Notes under the pieces: generated by a model | What the model was told of the DNA's origin: nothing | The model's database searches: none | The model's input: only the letters and a program-made list of their open reading frames with translations | Made by a program: the position numbers and the translations under genes | Assembly (NCBI RefSeq): GCF_007828865.1 | Contig: NZ_VIVK01000001.1 | Span: 868,001-932,000 of the forward strand | Origin: Kribbella amoyensis | Lineage (GTDB): Bacteria; Actinomycetota; Actinomycetes; Propionibacteriales; Kribbellaceae | Direction of reading: 5' to 3' | Length of the DNA: 64,000 bases | Shown here: one piece after another, positions 43,228 to 53,029 of the stretch | Numbering within the stretch: position 1 is the stretch's first letter | Layout of the letters: every line of letters starts with the position of its first letter

Positions 43228-43803
43228 GTGGCTGCCGAGCTGACGCCGTTGGGGATCGCCGTGCTGGCGTTGCTGAACGAGCGCCCGATGCACGCCTACG
43301 AGATGTACCAGCTGCTGATCAAGCGGCGGAACGACCAGCTCGTCAAGGTCCGGCCCGGCTCGCTGTACCACACGGTCGAGCGGCTCGCCGGGCACGAACT
43401 CGTCGAGGCGACCGGGACCGAGCGGTCCGGGAACCGGCCCGAGCGGACCACCTACGCGATCACCCCGGCCGGCCAGGCCGCGCTGATCGGCCGGGTGCAG
43501 GCCGGGATCGAGACGTTCCGGTACGAATACCCGCTGTTCCCGGTGGTACTGGGTGAAGCGCACAACCTCGACCGCGAGGACGCGCTGGAGCGGTTCCGGC
43601 GGCGGGTCCGCGAACTGGATCGCCGGCTCGCGGACGCCGAGACGAGCATCGCCGACGCCACCGAGCGGCAGGTGCCCGAGGCGTTCTGGATGGCCGGGGA
43701 CTACATCCGCACCCAGCTGGCCGCCGAACGCGACTGGCTCGTCGGGATCGTCGACAGGATCGAGAACGAGGACTTGGCATGGTCACACCGCACGAGCAGG
43801 TGA
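43228..43803 (+). CDS. PadR family transcriptional regulator
   Basis: A 191-residue regulator. The N-terminal winged helix LTPLGIAVLALLNERPMHAYEMYQLL--PGSLYHTVERLAGHELVEA is the PadR signature; the C-terminal half (RRRVRELDRRLADAETSIAD) is a coiled-coil dimerisation region. GTG at 43228 follows GGTGGAG at 6 nt and was chosen over an in-frame GTG at 43216. Its end overlaps the MFS gene by 25 nt, so it very probably represses this efflux pump. Confidence 0.88.
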   Translation: MAAELTPLGIAVLALLNERPMHAYEMYQLLIKRRNDQLVKVRPGSLYHTVERLAGHELVEATGTERSGNRPERTTYAITPAGQAALIGRVQAGIETFRYEYPLFPVVLGEAHNLDREDALERFRRRVRELDRRLADAETSIADATERQVPEAFWMAGDYIRTQLAAERDWLVGIVDRIENEDLAWSHRTSR

Positions 43804-45302
43804 AGCCCGAACTCCGGCCGTGGCCCGCACTCTGGGCCCTGGTGCTGGGCTTCTTCATGATCCTGGTCGACTCGACGATCGTGTCGGTGGCGACGCCCGC
43901 GATCCTGGCCGACCTGGGATCCGACGTCGGCACGGTGGTCTGGGTGACCAGTGCCTACCTGCTCGCGTACGCGGTGCCGCTGCTGATCACCGGGCGGCTC
44001 GGCGACCGGGTCGGGCCGAAGAAGCTGTACCTGACCGGGCTGGCGGTGTTCACGGTCGCGTCGGTGTGGTGCGGGCTGACCACGTCGATCGAGATGCTGA
44101 TCGTGGCCCGGGTCTTCCAGGGGCTGGGCGCGTCGATGATGACGCCGCAGACGATGGCAGTGATCACCCGGATCTTCCCGCCGAACCAGCGTGGCCGGGC
44201 GATGAGCCTGTGGGGCGCCACCGCCGGAGTGGCCACCCTGGTCGGGCCGATCCTCGGCGGCGTCCTGGTCGACGGACTCGGCTGGCAGTGGATCTTCTTC
44301 GTGAACGCGCCGGTCGGCGTGGTCGGGTTCGTGCTGGCGCTGCGGCTGGTCCCGGACCTGCCGACGCACCCGCACAAGTTCGACCTGCTCGGGGTCGCGC
44401 TGAGCACGATCGGCCTGTTCTGCCTGGTGTTCGGGATCCAGGAGGGGCAGAAGTACGACTGGGGCCAGATCAAGGGACCGCTCTCGGTCTGGTCGCTGAT
44501 CATCACCGGGATCGTCGTGCTCGCGGTGTTCCTGGTCTGGCAGTCCCGGAACCGCGGGGAGCCACTGCTGCCGCTGACGCTGTTCAAGGACCGCAACTTC
44601 TCGCTGGCCAACACCGCGATCACCACGGTCGGGTTCGCGATCACCGCGATGGCGTTCCCGCTGATGCTGTACGCGCAGGCGGTCCGCGGACTCAGCCCGA
44701 CCCGGGCGGCGTTGCTGCTCGTTCCGATGGCGGTGATCTCCGGGGTACTGGCGCCGTTCGTCGGCCGGCTGACCGATCGGGCCCACCCACGGTACATCGC
44801 CGGGTTCGGGCTGTTCTGCTGCTCGGTCGCGCTGTTCTGGCTCAGCCAGGTGATCGAGCCGACCGTGCCGATCTGGGAGCTGCTGCTGCCGATCGCGTTG
44901 CTGGGCGTCGCGAACGGCTTCATGTGGGCACCGATCGGCAGCACGGCGACCCGGAACCTGCCGATGCACCAGGCGGGTGCGGGAGCCGGGGTCTACAACA
45001 CGACGCGTCAGGTGGGTGCGGTCCTCGGCAGCGCGGGCATCGCCGTCCTGATGGAGTCACGGCTGGCCGCGAACCTGCCGGCGATGCCAGGGGGTGTCGC
45101 ACCGGCCGGTGAGGGGTTCAGTGGGGGGAAGTTGCCTGAGGCCCTGAGCCAGGGGTTCAGCGACTCGATGGCGCAGTCGTTGATGCTGCCCGCCGCGGTC
45201 CTGCTGATCGGGCTGGTCGCCGCGCTGATGTTCAGCAAGCCGACGTACCTCGAGGCGCGGCCCGCCGACACCGCCGCGGCGGATGCGGGTCAGACGACGT
45301 AG
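43779..45302 (+). CDS. MFS drug efflux transporter, DHA2 (14-helix) type
   Basis: A 507-residue EmrB/QacA-like transporter. Motif D1 is at LVDSTIVSVATPAILADL, motif A at GRLGDRVGPKKLYL, and motif C in GVATLVGPILGGVLVDGLGW; about 14 membrane helices can be counted. It should expel drugs or lipophilic cations with proton exchange. ATG at 43779 lies inside the padR gene. The 3' end overlaps the converging gene by 13 nt. Regulation is by the adjacent PadR. Confidence 0.92.
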   Translation: MVTPHEQVKPELRPWPALWALVLGFFMILVDSTIVSVATPAILADLGSDVGTVVWVTSAYLLAYAVPLLITGRLGDRVGPKKLYLTGLAVFTVASVWCGLTTSIEMLIVARVFQGLGASMMTPQTMAVITRIFPPNQRGRAMSLWGATAGVATLVGPILGGVLVDGLGWQWIFFVNAPVGVVGFVLALRLVPDLPTHPHKFDLLGVALSTIGLFCLVFGIQEGQKYDWGQIKGPLSVWSLIITGIVVLAVFLVWQSRNRGEPLLPLTLFKDRNFSLANTAITTVGFAITAMAFPLMLYAQAVRGLSPTRAALLLVPMAVISGVLAPFVGRLTDRAHPRYIAGFGLFCCSVALFWLSQVIEPTVPIWELLLPIALLGVANGFMWAPIGSTATRNLPMHQAGAGAGVYNTTRQVGAVLGSAGIAVLMESRLAANLPAMPGGVAPAGEGFSGGKLPEALSQGFSDSMAQSLMLPAAVLLIGLVAALMFSKPTYLEARPADTAAADAGQTT

Positions 45303-45994
45303 AACGCTTGCAGGCTTGACACCTGGCCGTCGTACACGGCCTTGGCGACGTACGTCCCGGCCTTCGCCTGCGGCTGGCCGGGAAGGCAACCTGGGCCGGA
45401 CCGGCGGCCGTTCCAGAGCACCGTACTGGTGGAGTCCTTGCCCTTGGCAACCACCAGGGTGGCCCGCGGGATCGCCTGCTCGCACTGCGTGGTGGTCCAG
45501 ATCTGGTCCTGGCCGGAGGTGATCGTGACCGACAGCAGGGTCGGGTCGATCACCGCCTTGCACTCGTCCCGGACCGCGCTGAGCTGGACCGCGAAGTTCA
45601 GCGAGCCACCCGCGGTCACGGTACGGACGGCGGGCAGGACGTCGATCCGGACGTCCCGGCCGGTGCACTGGACGTCCTTCGGCGTCGCGGGCGGGGTCGA
45701 GCTGGGCTTGACCGGCGTCGACGGTTTGCCGGAGGCGGTGGTCCTGCCGTCACCGGGCCTGTCGGGCGACGGCGTCGATCCGGTCGACGGGGTCGTGCTC
45801 GGGACCGGTGGCTGGCTGGAGGGCGGAATCTGCTCGGGGCCGCCGGCCGCCGCGTTCTGCTGGTCGTCGCCGCTGCCGCCGAAAAGCCGGGCCATCAACA
45901 CCACCAGGACCACCAGCACGACGAGCAGCAGCGCCCGCCGGAACCAGTACACACTGGCGGGCAGGTGCCCGATCGGTCGGAGCAGGCTGCTCAT
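45290..45994 (-). CDS. Membrane-anchored secreted protein of unknown function
   Basis: A 234-residue protein. One N-terminal membrane helix (RRALLLVVLVVLVVLMARLF) is followed by a Pro/Ser/Thr-rich linker (about 55-110) and a C-terminal domain of about 125 residues with four cysteines (VQCTGRD, DECKAV, TQCEQA, PGCLPG) and beta-strand character. It probably displays an Ig-like or carbohydrate-binding fold on the cell surface; this is inference. It lies between the efflux pump and mutY, divergent from mutY by 32 bp. Confidence 0.75.
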   Translation of the reverse strand: MSSLLRPIGHLPASVYWFRRALLLVVLVVLVVLMARLFGGSGDDQQNAAAGGPEQIPPSSQPPVPSTTPSTGSTPSPDRPGDGRTTASGKPSTPVKPSSTPPATPKDVQCTGRDVRIDVLPAVRTVTAGGSLNFAVQLSAVRDECKAVIDPTLLSVTITSGQDQIWTTTQCEQAIPRATLVVAKGKDSTSTVLWNGRRSGPGCLPGQPQAKAGTYVAKAVYDGQVSSLQAFYVV

Positions 45995-46026
45995 GGTCGC
46001 ACCTTAATGTCAGGATTGACCCTGCC

Positions 46027-46920
46027 ATGTCAGACTCGCCGCTCCCCCTCGCATCAGCCCTGCACGCTCCGGTCCTCGACTGGTACGCCGGGAACGCCCG
46101 CACACTCCCCTGGCGGGAGCCGGACGCCGGTCCGTGGGCGGTGATGGTCAGCGAGTTCATGCTGCAGCAGACACCGGTCAACCGGGTACTCCCTGCCTAC
46201 GCCACCTGGCTGCGACGGTGGCCGAAGCCGGTGGACCTGGCCGCGGAGGCGCCAGGTGAGGCTGTGCGGGCCTGGGACCGGCTGGGGTACCCCCGGCGCG
46301 CTCTCCGGCTGCACGCCGCCGCACAGGCGATCGTGGCCGAGCACGGCGGCAAAGTACCGGACAGCCACGAGGCGCTGCTCGCGTTGCCGGGCGTGGGGAC
46401 GTACACGGCGGCCGCGATCGCGTCGTTCGCCTTCGGACAGCGGCACGCGGTGGTGGACACGAACGTGCGGCGCGTCTTCGCCCGTGCTCTCACGGGGACC
46501 GCGCAGCCGACCATCTCGCCGACCGCGGCCGACCAGCGGCTCGCCGTCTCCGCTCTGCCCGAGGACGAGGCCACCGCGGCTCGATGGGCGGTCGCGACGA
46601 TGGAGCTGGGCGCGCTGGTCTGTACGGCGAGGACGCCGCGCTGTGCCGACTGCCCGATCCGGGCGCGCTGTGCGTGGGTACTGGCCGGCAGTCCGCCGTA
46701 CGACGGGCCGCCGCGGCGGGGGCAGACGTACGAGGGCACCGACCGGCAGGTCCGCGGCCGGCTGCTCGCCGTCCTGCGGGCCGCGCACGGTCCGGTCGCG
46801 AAGCCGTCGCTGGACGCGTGCTGGCCGGATGACGTCCAGCGCGAACGAGCCCTGGACGGCCTGGTCGCCGACGGCCTGGTCGAGCCACTCGACAACCACC
46901 GCTTCAGACTGCCCGCCTGA
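46027..46920 (+). CDS. mutY: A/G-specific adenine glycosylase MutY
   Basis: A 297-residue base-excision enzyme removing adenine opposite 8-oxoguanine. Catalytic Glu is E43 in VSEFMLQQTPV, the HhH motif is LPGVGTYTAAAIA (about 120-132), and Asp144 lies in VVDTNVRR. The [4Fe-4S] ligands are C199, C206, C209 and C215 with C-x6-C-x2-C-x5-C spacing. The C-terminal NUDIX-like 8-oxoG domain of E. coli MutY is shortened, as in other actinobacterial MutY. It belongs to the radA-disA-mutY neighbourhood. Confidence 0.94.
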   Translation: MSDSPLPLASALHAPVLDWYAGNARTLPWREPDAGPWAVMVSEFMLQQTPVNRVLPAYATWLRRWPKPVDLAAEAPGEAVRAWDRLGYPRRALRLHAAAQAIVAEHGGKVPDSHEALLALPGVGTYTAAAIASFAFGQRHAVVDTNVRRVFARALTGTAQPTISPTAADQRLAVSALPEDEATAARWAVATMELGALVCTARTPRCADCPIRARCAWVLAGSPPYDGPPRRGQTYEGTDRQVRGRLLAVLRAAHGPVAKPSLDACWPDDVQRERALDGLVADGLVEPLDNHRFRLPA

Positions 46921-46926
46921 CGACGA

Positions 46927-46963
46927 AGGCCGGCGCTCGGACGGTGGGTCCGGGCGCCGGCCT
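46927..46963. terminator. Bidirectional hairpin between mutY and the FilP-like gene
   Basis: AGGCCGGCGC (46927-46936) pairs perfectly with GCGCCGGCCT (46954-46963), and the inner segments CGGAC/GTCCG extend the stem. The gap lies between converging stops at 46920 and 46991. Confidence 0.75.
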
Positions 46964-46990
46964 GCGAAGGACTGGGCTGGTTGCGGTCGC

Positions 46991-47944
46991 TCAGTTCTTC
47001 TTGCTGCTGCTCGCGGCGGTGTCGTCGGTCTCGTCGCCGAGCAGGTCGAGCGGCATCGCCGGGCTGCCGGACAGCGTCGCCAGCATCTGGCGGACGTTGG
47101 TCAGCTGCGCGTTGATGCTGTCCCGGCGCTGCGTGGCGGCGGCAAGCTCACGCTCGGACTCGGCCCGGATCCGCTCGGACTTGTCCTTGGCGGCCGCGAC
47201 GATCTCCTGCGCCTGCCGGTTGGCGTCGGCCAGCTGCTGCTGGGCCAGCCGCTCGGCCTCGGACCGGGCCCGGTCGGCCTCGCGCTGCACCTGGGCGGCG
47301 CGGTCGGTGACCGCGGCCAGCTGCTGCTCGGCCAGCGCCGTCCGGGCGGCGAACTCCTGCTCGACCTTGCCCCGGCGCTCGGCCAGGGTGGTCTCGAAGG
47401 CGGCCGCGGCCTGGGCGGACTTGGCCCGCTCCTGCTCGTACAGGGCCTGGGCCTCGCTGCGGCGCGCGTTCGCGTCCCGCTCGGCCTCGTCCCGCATGTC
47501 GTCGGCCTGGGTGCGCGCTTCCTCGAGGATGCGGGCGGCTTCGGCGTCGACCTCGCTCTTCCAGTCCAGGGAGTACTGCTCGGCCTCCTTGCGGACCTTC
47601 TTCGCGTGCGCCTCGGCGTCGGCGACGATCGCCTCCGCGTCGGCCCGGGCGCGGGTGACCAGATCGCGCGCCTCGTCGTCGGCGAGGGACAGGATCTTGG
47701 CGACGCGCTCACCGAACTCGGTGAACGTCGGCGTCCGGTCTCCCCGGTCCTCCTGGGCGGTGACGACAGCGGCCTCCGCCGCGTCGGTCCGTGACTGCAG
47801 CTCCTGGACGTGGCGCTGGAGCTGCTCCGACTGCTGTTGCAGTGCGGTCAGCGAGGTGGTCAGCTCCCGGACGTGCTGGTCCACCTGGGCCGGCTCGTAG
47901 CCACGCAGAACGGTGCGGAACGGAGTTGGTGCTTCACTGCTCAT
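46991..47944 (-). CDS. filP: FilP-like coiled-coil (DivIVA-domain) protein
   Basis: A 317-residue protein. Residues 1-40 form a DivIVA-like start (FRTVLRGYEPAQVDQHVREL), and most of the rest is Ala/Glu/Arg-rich coiled coil with a regular heptad pattern (ARADAEAIVADAEAHAKKVRKEAEQ). Length and layout match Streptomyces FilP (about 310 residues, formerly called cellulose-binding protein), an intermediate-filament-like cytoskeletal protein at hyphal tips. It lies beside the Scy-like gene in the same order as in Streptomyces. Function in this organism is inferred. Confidence 0.8.
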   Translation of the reverse strand: MSSEAPTPFRTVLRGYEPAQVDQHVRELTTSLTALQQQSEQLQRHVQELQSRTDAAEAAVVTAQEDRGDRTPTFTEFGERVAKILSLADDEARDLVTRARADAEAIVADAEAHAKKVRKEAEQYSLDWKSEVDAEAARILEEARTQADDMRDEAERDANARRSEAQALYEQERAKSAQAAAAFETTLAERRGKVEQEFAARTALAEQQLAAVTDRAAQVQREADRARSEAERLAQQQLADANRQAQEIVAAAKDKSERIRAESERELAAATQRRDSINAQLTNVRQMLATLSGSPAMPLDLLGDETDDTAASSSKKN

Positions 47945-48016
47945 GTCTTCAGATGCTCACTTCGGTGGGTGGGTGGATCACACATTGTCACTGACAAGGA
48001 TCTGACTGTCACGTCC

Positions 48017-50050
48017 TCATCCTGATTCCCCCGTGGAACCCTCGCCGGAGGACATTCCACCACCTGCGCGGATGCCCGGTACAGCGAGTGCCTCGATCAC
48101 ACCCGAAAGCTGGGTGAGCTCCTTGGTGATCTCATCACGGCGCTGGTTCAGCGCGGCGACCCTCGCCTCGGCGTCGGCGAGAAGTTTGCGGGCCTGGGCA
48201 CGCAGCTGATCGGCGTGCTCGCGAGCCTGGGCCTCCAGCTGCTGCGCCTCGGCGCGGGACTTGCGGATGACCTCGTGGGACTGCCGTTGCGCGTCGGCGA
48301 GATCCTTGGCGGCCCGCTCGCGGAGCAGCTGCGTACTCGCCTCGGCCTCGGCCTCGCGGCGATGGGCCCGGTCGATGATTTCCTTGGCCTCCGCGTCAGC
48401 GATCGCGCGGACCCGCTCGGCCTTGGCCTGCGCCTGGACGGTGAGCCGGTCGGCCTGCTTGCTCGCGGTGTCCAGCGCCGTCTCGGCCTGCGCGGTGGCG
48501 GACTTGAGCGCGGCCTCGGCCTGCGTGGTCTGCTCGGCGTTGAGCCGGGTGATCTCTTCCTGGGTGGCCTTCAGCCGGCTGGTCGAGCGGCTGATCACGC
48601 GGCGCAGGTGCGCCCGCTTCTGCCGCAGCAGCTCGGTCGCGTCGGCACTCGCCTGCTCCCGGATCGTCTGCGCCTCGGCCTCGGCGGCGGCGACCAGTTC
48701 GTCGACCGTCCGCTTGCTCCACGCGGTCTGCTTCTCCGCCTCGGCCAGGGCCAGCTCGGCGGCCGCGTTGGCCTCCTCGACGATCCGCTCGGCCTCCGCG
48801 GTGGCGGTCCGCCGGTCGGCCTCGATGCTGTCGACGACCAGCTTCGCCTGGGCCCGGGCGTCGGCCATCAGCCGCTCGTTGGTCTCCTCGGCCGCGGCCT
48901 TCTGGGTGGCGAGCTCCTCGATCGCCTCGGTCCGGAGCTTGTCGATCTCCAGCGAGATCGCGGCCAGCTTGGCCCGCTCGGTCTCCTCCAGCTGGGCGGT
49001 CCGGCGGTCCAGCTCGGCCCGGTTCTCGCCGCGCAGCCGCTCGATCTCGGCGTGCGCCTCGGCGATCTCGGACCGGGACCGCTCGCGGGCGGCCTCCACC
49101 TCGCGCTCGACCGCGGTGCGCAGCTCCGTCGCCTCGGCCTCGGCGTTCGCGATCAGCTCGGCCTCGTTGCGGACAGCGGCCTGGGACACCAGGGCAGCCT
49201 GGTCACCAGCGTCCGCGACCAGCTGCTGTGCCTCGCGACTGGCTCGCTCGACGGTCTGCTGTGCGAGCTCGCGGGTCTGCCGCGCGTCGTCGAGCAGTTC
49301 TTCGGCTTCTTCCTTGAGCACCGCGGCCTCGGCCTCGGCGTCGGCCACCCGGCGGGCGGCGGCTGCCTGCGACTCCGCGCGCAGCTCGTCCGCGGCGGCC
49401 TGGGTCTCGTCCCGGAGCCGGTCGGCGGCGACCTCGGACTCCTCGCGGCGGTTGGCCACCTCGGCGGCCACGTCCGTCCGCAGCTTCGCCGCCGCGGCCT
49501 CGGAGTCCGCCTTGAGCTTCTCGGCGGTGGCGGTCGACTCCCGCCGGATCCGCTCGGCCTCCGCGGTCGACTCTTCCCGCAGCCTCTTGACCTCGGCCGC
49601 GGTTTCCTCGGTCAGCCGCCGGGCTTCGGCCTCGGCCTCCGACCTGACTCGCTCGGCTTCGGCGGCGGCTTCGGCACGGACTCGCTCAGCCTCGGCGAGG
49701 GCGTCGGTGCGGAGCCGGTCGGCCTGCGCCTCGGACTCGGACCGCAGCTGCTCGGCGGCCCGCTCGGTGTCGTTGAGCAGCCGCTGCGCCGACGACGACG
49801 CGTCGGCGCGGAGCTTCTGGGCGGCCGCCTCGGCGTCGGCGCGGAGCCGGCCGGAGTCGATCCGGATCCGCTCGGCCTCCTCGAGCGCGGTGTCGTTCTC
49901 GAGCTCGGCCTGCTCCCGGAGGGTGTCCGCGATCCGCTGCGCTCGCTCCAGCACGCCGCCCGCTTGCCGCACGCCAAAGGAACCGGCGTCGGCGACCGGT
50001 TCCTGGGTCAGGAGCAGACGCGGGGCGTCCATGCGAGGAGATGATTCCAT
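48017..50050 (-). CDS. Scy-like long coiled-coil polarity protein
   Basis: A 677-residue protein that is almost entirely coiled coil, with 11-residue-type repeats such as AEAERVRAEAAAEAERVRSE over residues 50-640. The short N- and C-terminal ends are Gly/Ser/Pro-rich. Streptomyces Scy, an organiser of tip growth, has the same composition and is the neighbour of filP, but is about twice as long. The start at ATG 50050 (MESSPRMDAPRLLL) was chosen because GAGAGGGG lies about 10 nt upstream. Strong Ala/Glu/Arg bias makes homology detection unreliable. Confidence 0.75.
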   Translation of the reverse strand: MESSPRMDAPRLLLTQEPVADAGSFGVRQAGGVLERAQRIADTLREQAELENDTALEEAERIRIDSGRLRADAEAAAQKLRADASSSAQRLLNDTERAAEQLRSESEAQADRLRTDALAEAERVRAEAAAEAERVRSEAEAEARRLTEETAAEVKRLREESTAEAERIRRESTATAEKLKADSEAAAAKLRTDVAAEVANRREESEVAADRLRDETQAAADELRAESQAAAARRVADAEAEAAVLKEEAEELLDDARQTRELAQQTVERASREAQQLVADAGDQAALVSQAAVRNEAELIANAEAEATELRTAVEREVEAARERSRSEIAEAHAEIERLRGENRAELDRRTAQLEETERAKLAAISLEIDKLRTEAIEELATQKAAAEETNERLMADARAQAKLVVDSIEADRRTATAEAERIVEEANAAAELALAEAEKQTAWSKRTVDELVAAAEAEAQTIREQASADATELLRQKRAHLRRVISRSTSRLKATQEEITRLNAEQTTQAEAALKSATAQAETALDTASKQADRLTVQAQAKAERVRAIADAEAKEIIDRAHRREAEAEASTQLLRERAAKDLADAQRQSHEVIRKSRAEAQQLEAQAREHADQLRAQARKLLADAEARVAALNQRRDEITKELTQLSGVIEALAVPGIRAGGGMSSGEGSTGESG

Positions 50051-50137
50051 CTCCGGCCCCCTCTCCAACAGTCCGGGTCCACTTGCGGTTGTCACGCTCT
50101 TACAACGAGCCACCAGGGTGGCGGGTAGCTTCTTTTC

Positions 50138-53029
50138 ATGCCGCTGCGCGATCTTCCCACCGAATCGAAGGCCGCGGCGGCCCTGCTCCGGACTGAGGAG
50201 TTACAGCACCGCAGGACCATACGACGAACTCGGTGGCAGGGTGTGACTCTGGCGTGTCTCGCCGTAGGGGCCACGGTGTTCGTGCTATTGCCGGGTCCGG
50301 CGGGCACAGGCTGTTACCTCTGGCGTGCGACCTCCCAACCGGTCAGCGGCCGCGGCTGGGCCCTGGTGCTGCCGGTGACGCTGGTCGCGCTGGTGTTCGC
50401 GGATCGCTTGTCTGCGGACAGATTCGTGCTTCGTCAACAGGTTCGCGGATGGGGTGCGCTGACGGTCGCGGTGGTCACCGGGGCGACCTGGACCGGACTG
50501 GTCGTCCAGGGCCGTGCGGGCTGCTCCACTTCACCGGCTGTGATCGGCACACTCTGCTGCGGACTGCTCGGCGCGGCCGTCGCGGCGTCCTGGGCGACCC
50601 GGGTCCGGGACGTCCCGCCGCTGCTCGCCGGGCCGGTGGAAGATTCTTCGGCGGAACCGCTGAATCAGTCCGAATTGCGAGAAACGTTTGTCCGACTGGT
50701 GTCAGCGATCGAGACGAGGACGGTTCGGGCCGGTCGTCCGGCCGTGCTCGCGGGCGTCGCCGCGGCCCTGCTTCTGGTCAGCACGGTGCTGCCGTGGCGC
50801 GAGCTGATCGACCCGGTGGCGACAGGACCGACGGGCGCCGAGGCCGGGGTCATCCGATCGCAGTTATGGGAGCTCCCGTACGCCGCGGGCTGGGCGGTGC
50901 TGGTCGTCGCGGCAGCGGTGACCACCCTCGCCGCTGCCGTCGCCACCCCGGCTCTGCGTTCGGCCGACCGCGTGCTCCGGCCGGCCGCCGTTGCCACCGG
51001 CACCTTGGTCGTCGTCGGGATCCTGGCCGCGCCCGTCCACCTTCCACCTCGGCTCGGCGACGGTGTCGGGTACCGCGTCGGGGTCGGGGTGTGGGTCGCC
51101 CTCGGTCTCGGCGCGTTCCTGCTCGTCCTCGGCCTGGTCACTTCGCTCCGCCGGACCCCGTGGGAGCTCGCGATCGTCGTCGTCGCGGGCACGGCCGGGA
51201 TCGCGGCCGGCCTGTTCGCGCCCGCGCCCGCCGGCCCGCAGTACGAGCCGGACGTGGTCGCGGGAGTTCCGTACCGGCTGTTCGACCTGGAAGGCGGACA
51301 GCTCGAGGACCGGTACGGGATGCGCGTCGCCGTTGGTACTGCGGACCCGCTGGACTCGTTGGCGGAGACGCTCGACGGTACGCCGGGCCAGTGGTTGCTG
51401 GGGCGTACCGGGTCCGAGGGGTCCACGCTGTTCGAGTACCGGGACGGCGTCGCCCTTCCCCGGGTCTCGCTCAGCCACGGCACCACCCCGCCCGCGTTGA
51501 TCGGAGTGACCGACAACCGGATGCTACTGCTCGCCGGTGGATCGTCCGGGCGACCGTGGGCCCTCCTGTCGGTCCCACTCGACCTGGTCGCCGCGGATCT
51601 CACCCTCACCCACAAGAACCCGGACGGCTCGTACTACGTGACGCCGGGCGTGAACGTCCTCGCCAGCGGGACAGGGGCGGCCTTGCTCCAACGGAACGCG
51701 GACCGCTCGATCGCCCTCCGGGACGGCACCACCACCTGGCAGATCCCCGCGAACCAGCTGCGGGTGGGGATGCGGCTCACGGACTTCGTCGTCGATCCCG
51801 GACCAGGTGCACCGGGCAACGAAGTCTCCACCGGGCCGGACGGAACCACGGCCTGGCGGACCAGCCGGACCGGTCTCGCAGTACTCCGTCCAGGTGGTCG
51901 GACGCGGCAGCTCACCGGGATCGCGCCGGCCGGGTGTGCGCTGAGCAGTGACGTGGCCAGCTCGTCGATGTCGGTGGAGGCATTCGCCGTGGACCTCCGC
52001 GGCAACCTGTGGCTCGGTGGGAGCTTCCCGACCTCGGTGGTCACGCCCGACGGGGTCCAGCGGGTCGTACCGGGGAACACGGCCGCCGTGGAAACCATCG
52101 AGGCACGGCCTGACGGATCGGTGGTGCTGGGCTCGTCCCCGGGTGGTGGGGACCAGGTGATCCGCGTGGACGACGCCGCAGCCGCTGCACCTTCGTACCC
52201 GGCTGCGCCTGTACCGACGGCCCGCTGCGATCGGCGGACGCCCGCCAACGGCACCACGGCATACCGGGCGACCGTGATGGACGCGGCTCGCGTGGATCCG
52301 CCCGTCAACGCCGAGGGGCGACCGGGGAAGGCGGTGAGCGGTGCGAGTACGCAGCTCGCCCTGGATCCGCGGGGACGCGTTGCCCGGGTAAGGATGCCGA
52401 GTGCCGCGCAGGCGTGGGCACCGGACGGGCTCGGTGGTGTGTGGTGGACGGTGCCGTCGGCGGCTCGCCCGGTTGCCGTCCATCTGCAGCGGAGTACGGC
52501 GGCCGTCGTACGGGATCCACAGCAGGCGTCCGTAGGTCAGCGCGGCGAATCCGCGGCGGCGTCGGGCGATCGGCTCGTCACCGGTATCGGCTCCGCGACG
52601 TACAACCTGTACGGACCGGGGCAGCAGGTGCGCCGCCTCCCGGTGACCGGGGAACTCCGGCAGGACAGCCTTGTCCAGTTGCCCTCGGGCGCGATCGCGA
52701 TGGTCCTCGGTGAACGACTCGTCGAGGTCAGCCCGGACGGACGCAGTACGGCGCTGCTCGGCGGGGTGAGCACCGGCTGGCCGCTCTCCACGACGAAGGT
52801 GCCCGTGACCCAGCGGACCGCGGACGGCCTGTGGTTCACCGGACCCGATGGCAGGGCGTGGGGGTACGACGGAAGTCACCTGGTCCGCGTGGACGGACCG
52901 GGCCGCGTCACCGTGGTCGCGGGACCGGCGCAGGGCGTACCGCAGGCCGCCGACCAGGTCACCGTGATCGGTGACGACCTGTACTTCGAGCTCGGCAACG
53001 ACGTCGTGCGGCTGGAGCCGGTGCGATGA
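50138..53029 (+). CDS. Large membrane protein with C-terminal beta-propeller-like domain
   Basis: A 963-residue protein. About ten membrane helices occupy residues 30-370 in two blocks (for example VTLACLAVGATVFVLLPGPAG, AVLAGVAAALLLVSTVLPW). The C-terminal 590 residues look extracellular and repetitive, with propeller-like blade patterns (AFAVDLRGNLWLGGSFPTSVVTPDGVQRVVPG; GLWFTGPDGRAWGYDGSHLVRVDGPGRVTVVAG). TAGCTT stands 6 nt before ATG with no Shine-Dalgarno, so the mRNA may be leaderless. Family not recognised; it is divergent from the Scy-like gene and coupled to the next gene. Confidence 0.75.
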   Translation: MPLRDLPTESKAAAALLRTEELQHRRTIRRTRWQGVTLACLAVGATVFVLLPGPAGTGCYLWRATSQPVSGRGWALVLPVTLVALVFADRLSADRFVLRQQVRGWGALTVAVVTGATWTGLVVQGRAGCSTSPAVIGTLCCGLLGAAVAASWATRVRDVPPLLAGPVEDSSAEPLNQSELRETFVRLVSAIETRTVRAGRPAVLAGVAAALLLVSTVLPWRELIDPVATGPTGAEAGVIRSQLWELPYAAGWAVLVVAAAVTTLAAAVATPALRSADRVLRPAAVATGTLVVVGILAAPVHLPPRLGDGVGYRVGVGVWVALGLGAFLLVLGLVTSLRRTPWELAIVVVAGTAGIAAGLFAPAPAGPQYEPDVVAGVPYRLFDLEGGQLEDRYGMRVAVGTADPLDSLAETLDGTPGQWLLGRTGSEGSTLFEYRDGVALPRVSLSHGTTPPALIGVTDNRMLLLAGGSSGRPWALLSVPLDLVAADLTLTHKNPDGSYYVTPGVNVLASGTGAALLQRNADRSIALRDGTTTWQIPANQLRVGMRLTDFVVDPGPGAPGNEVSTGPDGTTAWRTSRTGLAVLRPGGRTRQLTGIAPAGCALSSDVASSSMSVEAFAVDLRGNLWLGGSFPTSVVTPDGVQRVVPGNTAAVETIEARPDGSVVLGSSPGGGDQVIRVDDAAAAAPSYPAAPVPTARCDRRTPANGTTAYRATVMDAARVDPPVNAEGRPGKAVSGASTQLALDPRGRVARVRMPSAAQAWAPDGLGGVWWTVPSAARPVAVHLQRSTAAVVRDPQQASVGQRGESAAASGDRLVTGIGSATYNLYGPGQQVRRLPVTGELRQDSLVQLPSGAIAMVLGERLVEVSPDGRSTALLGGVSTGWPLSTTKVPVTQRTADGLWFTGPDGRAWGYDGSHLVRVDGPGRVTVVAGPAQGVPQAADQVTVIGDDLYFELGNDVVRLEPVR

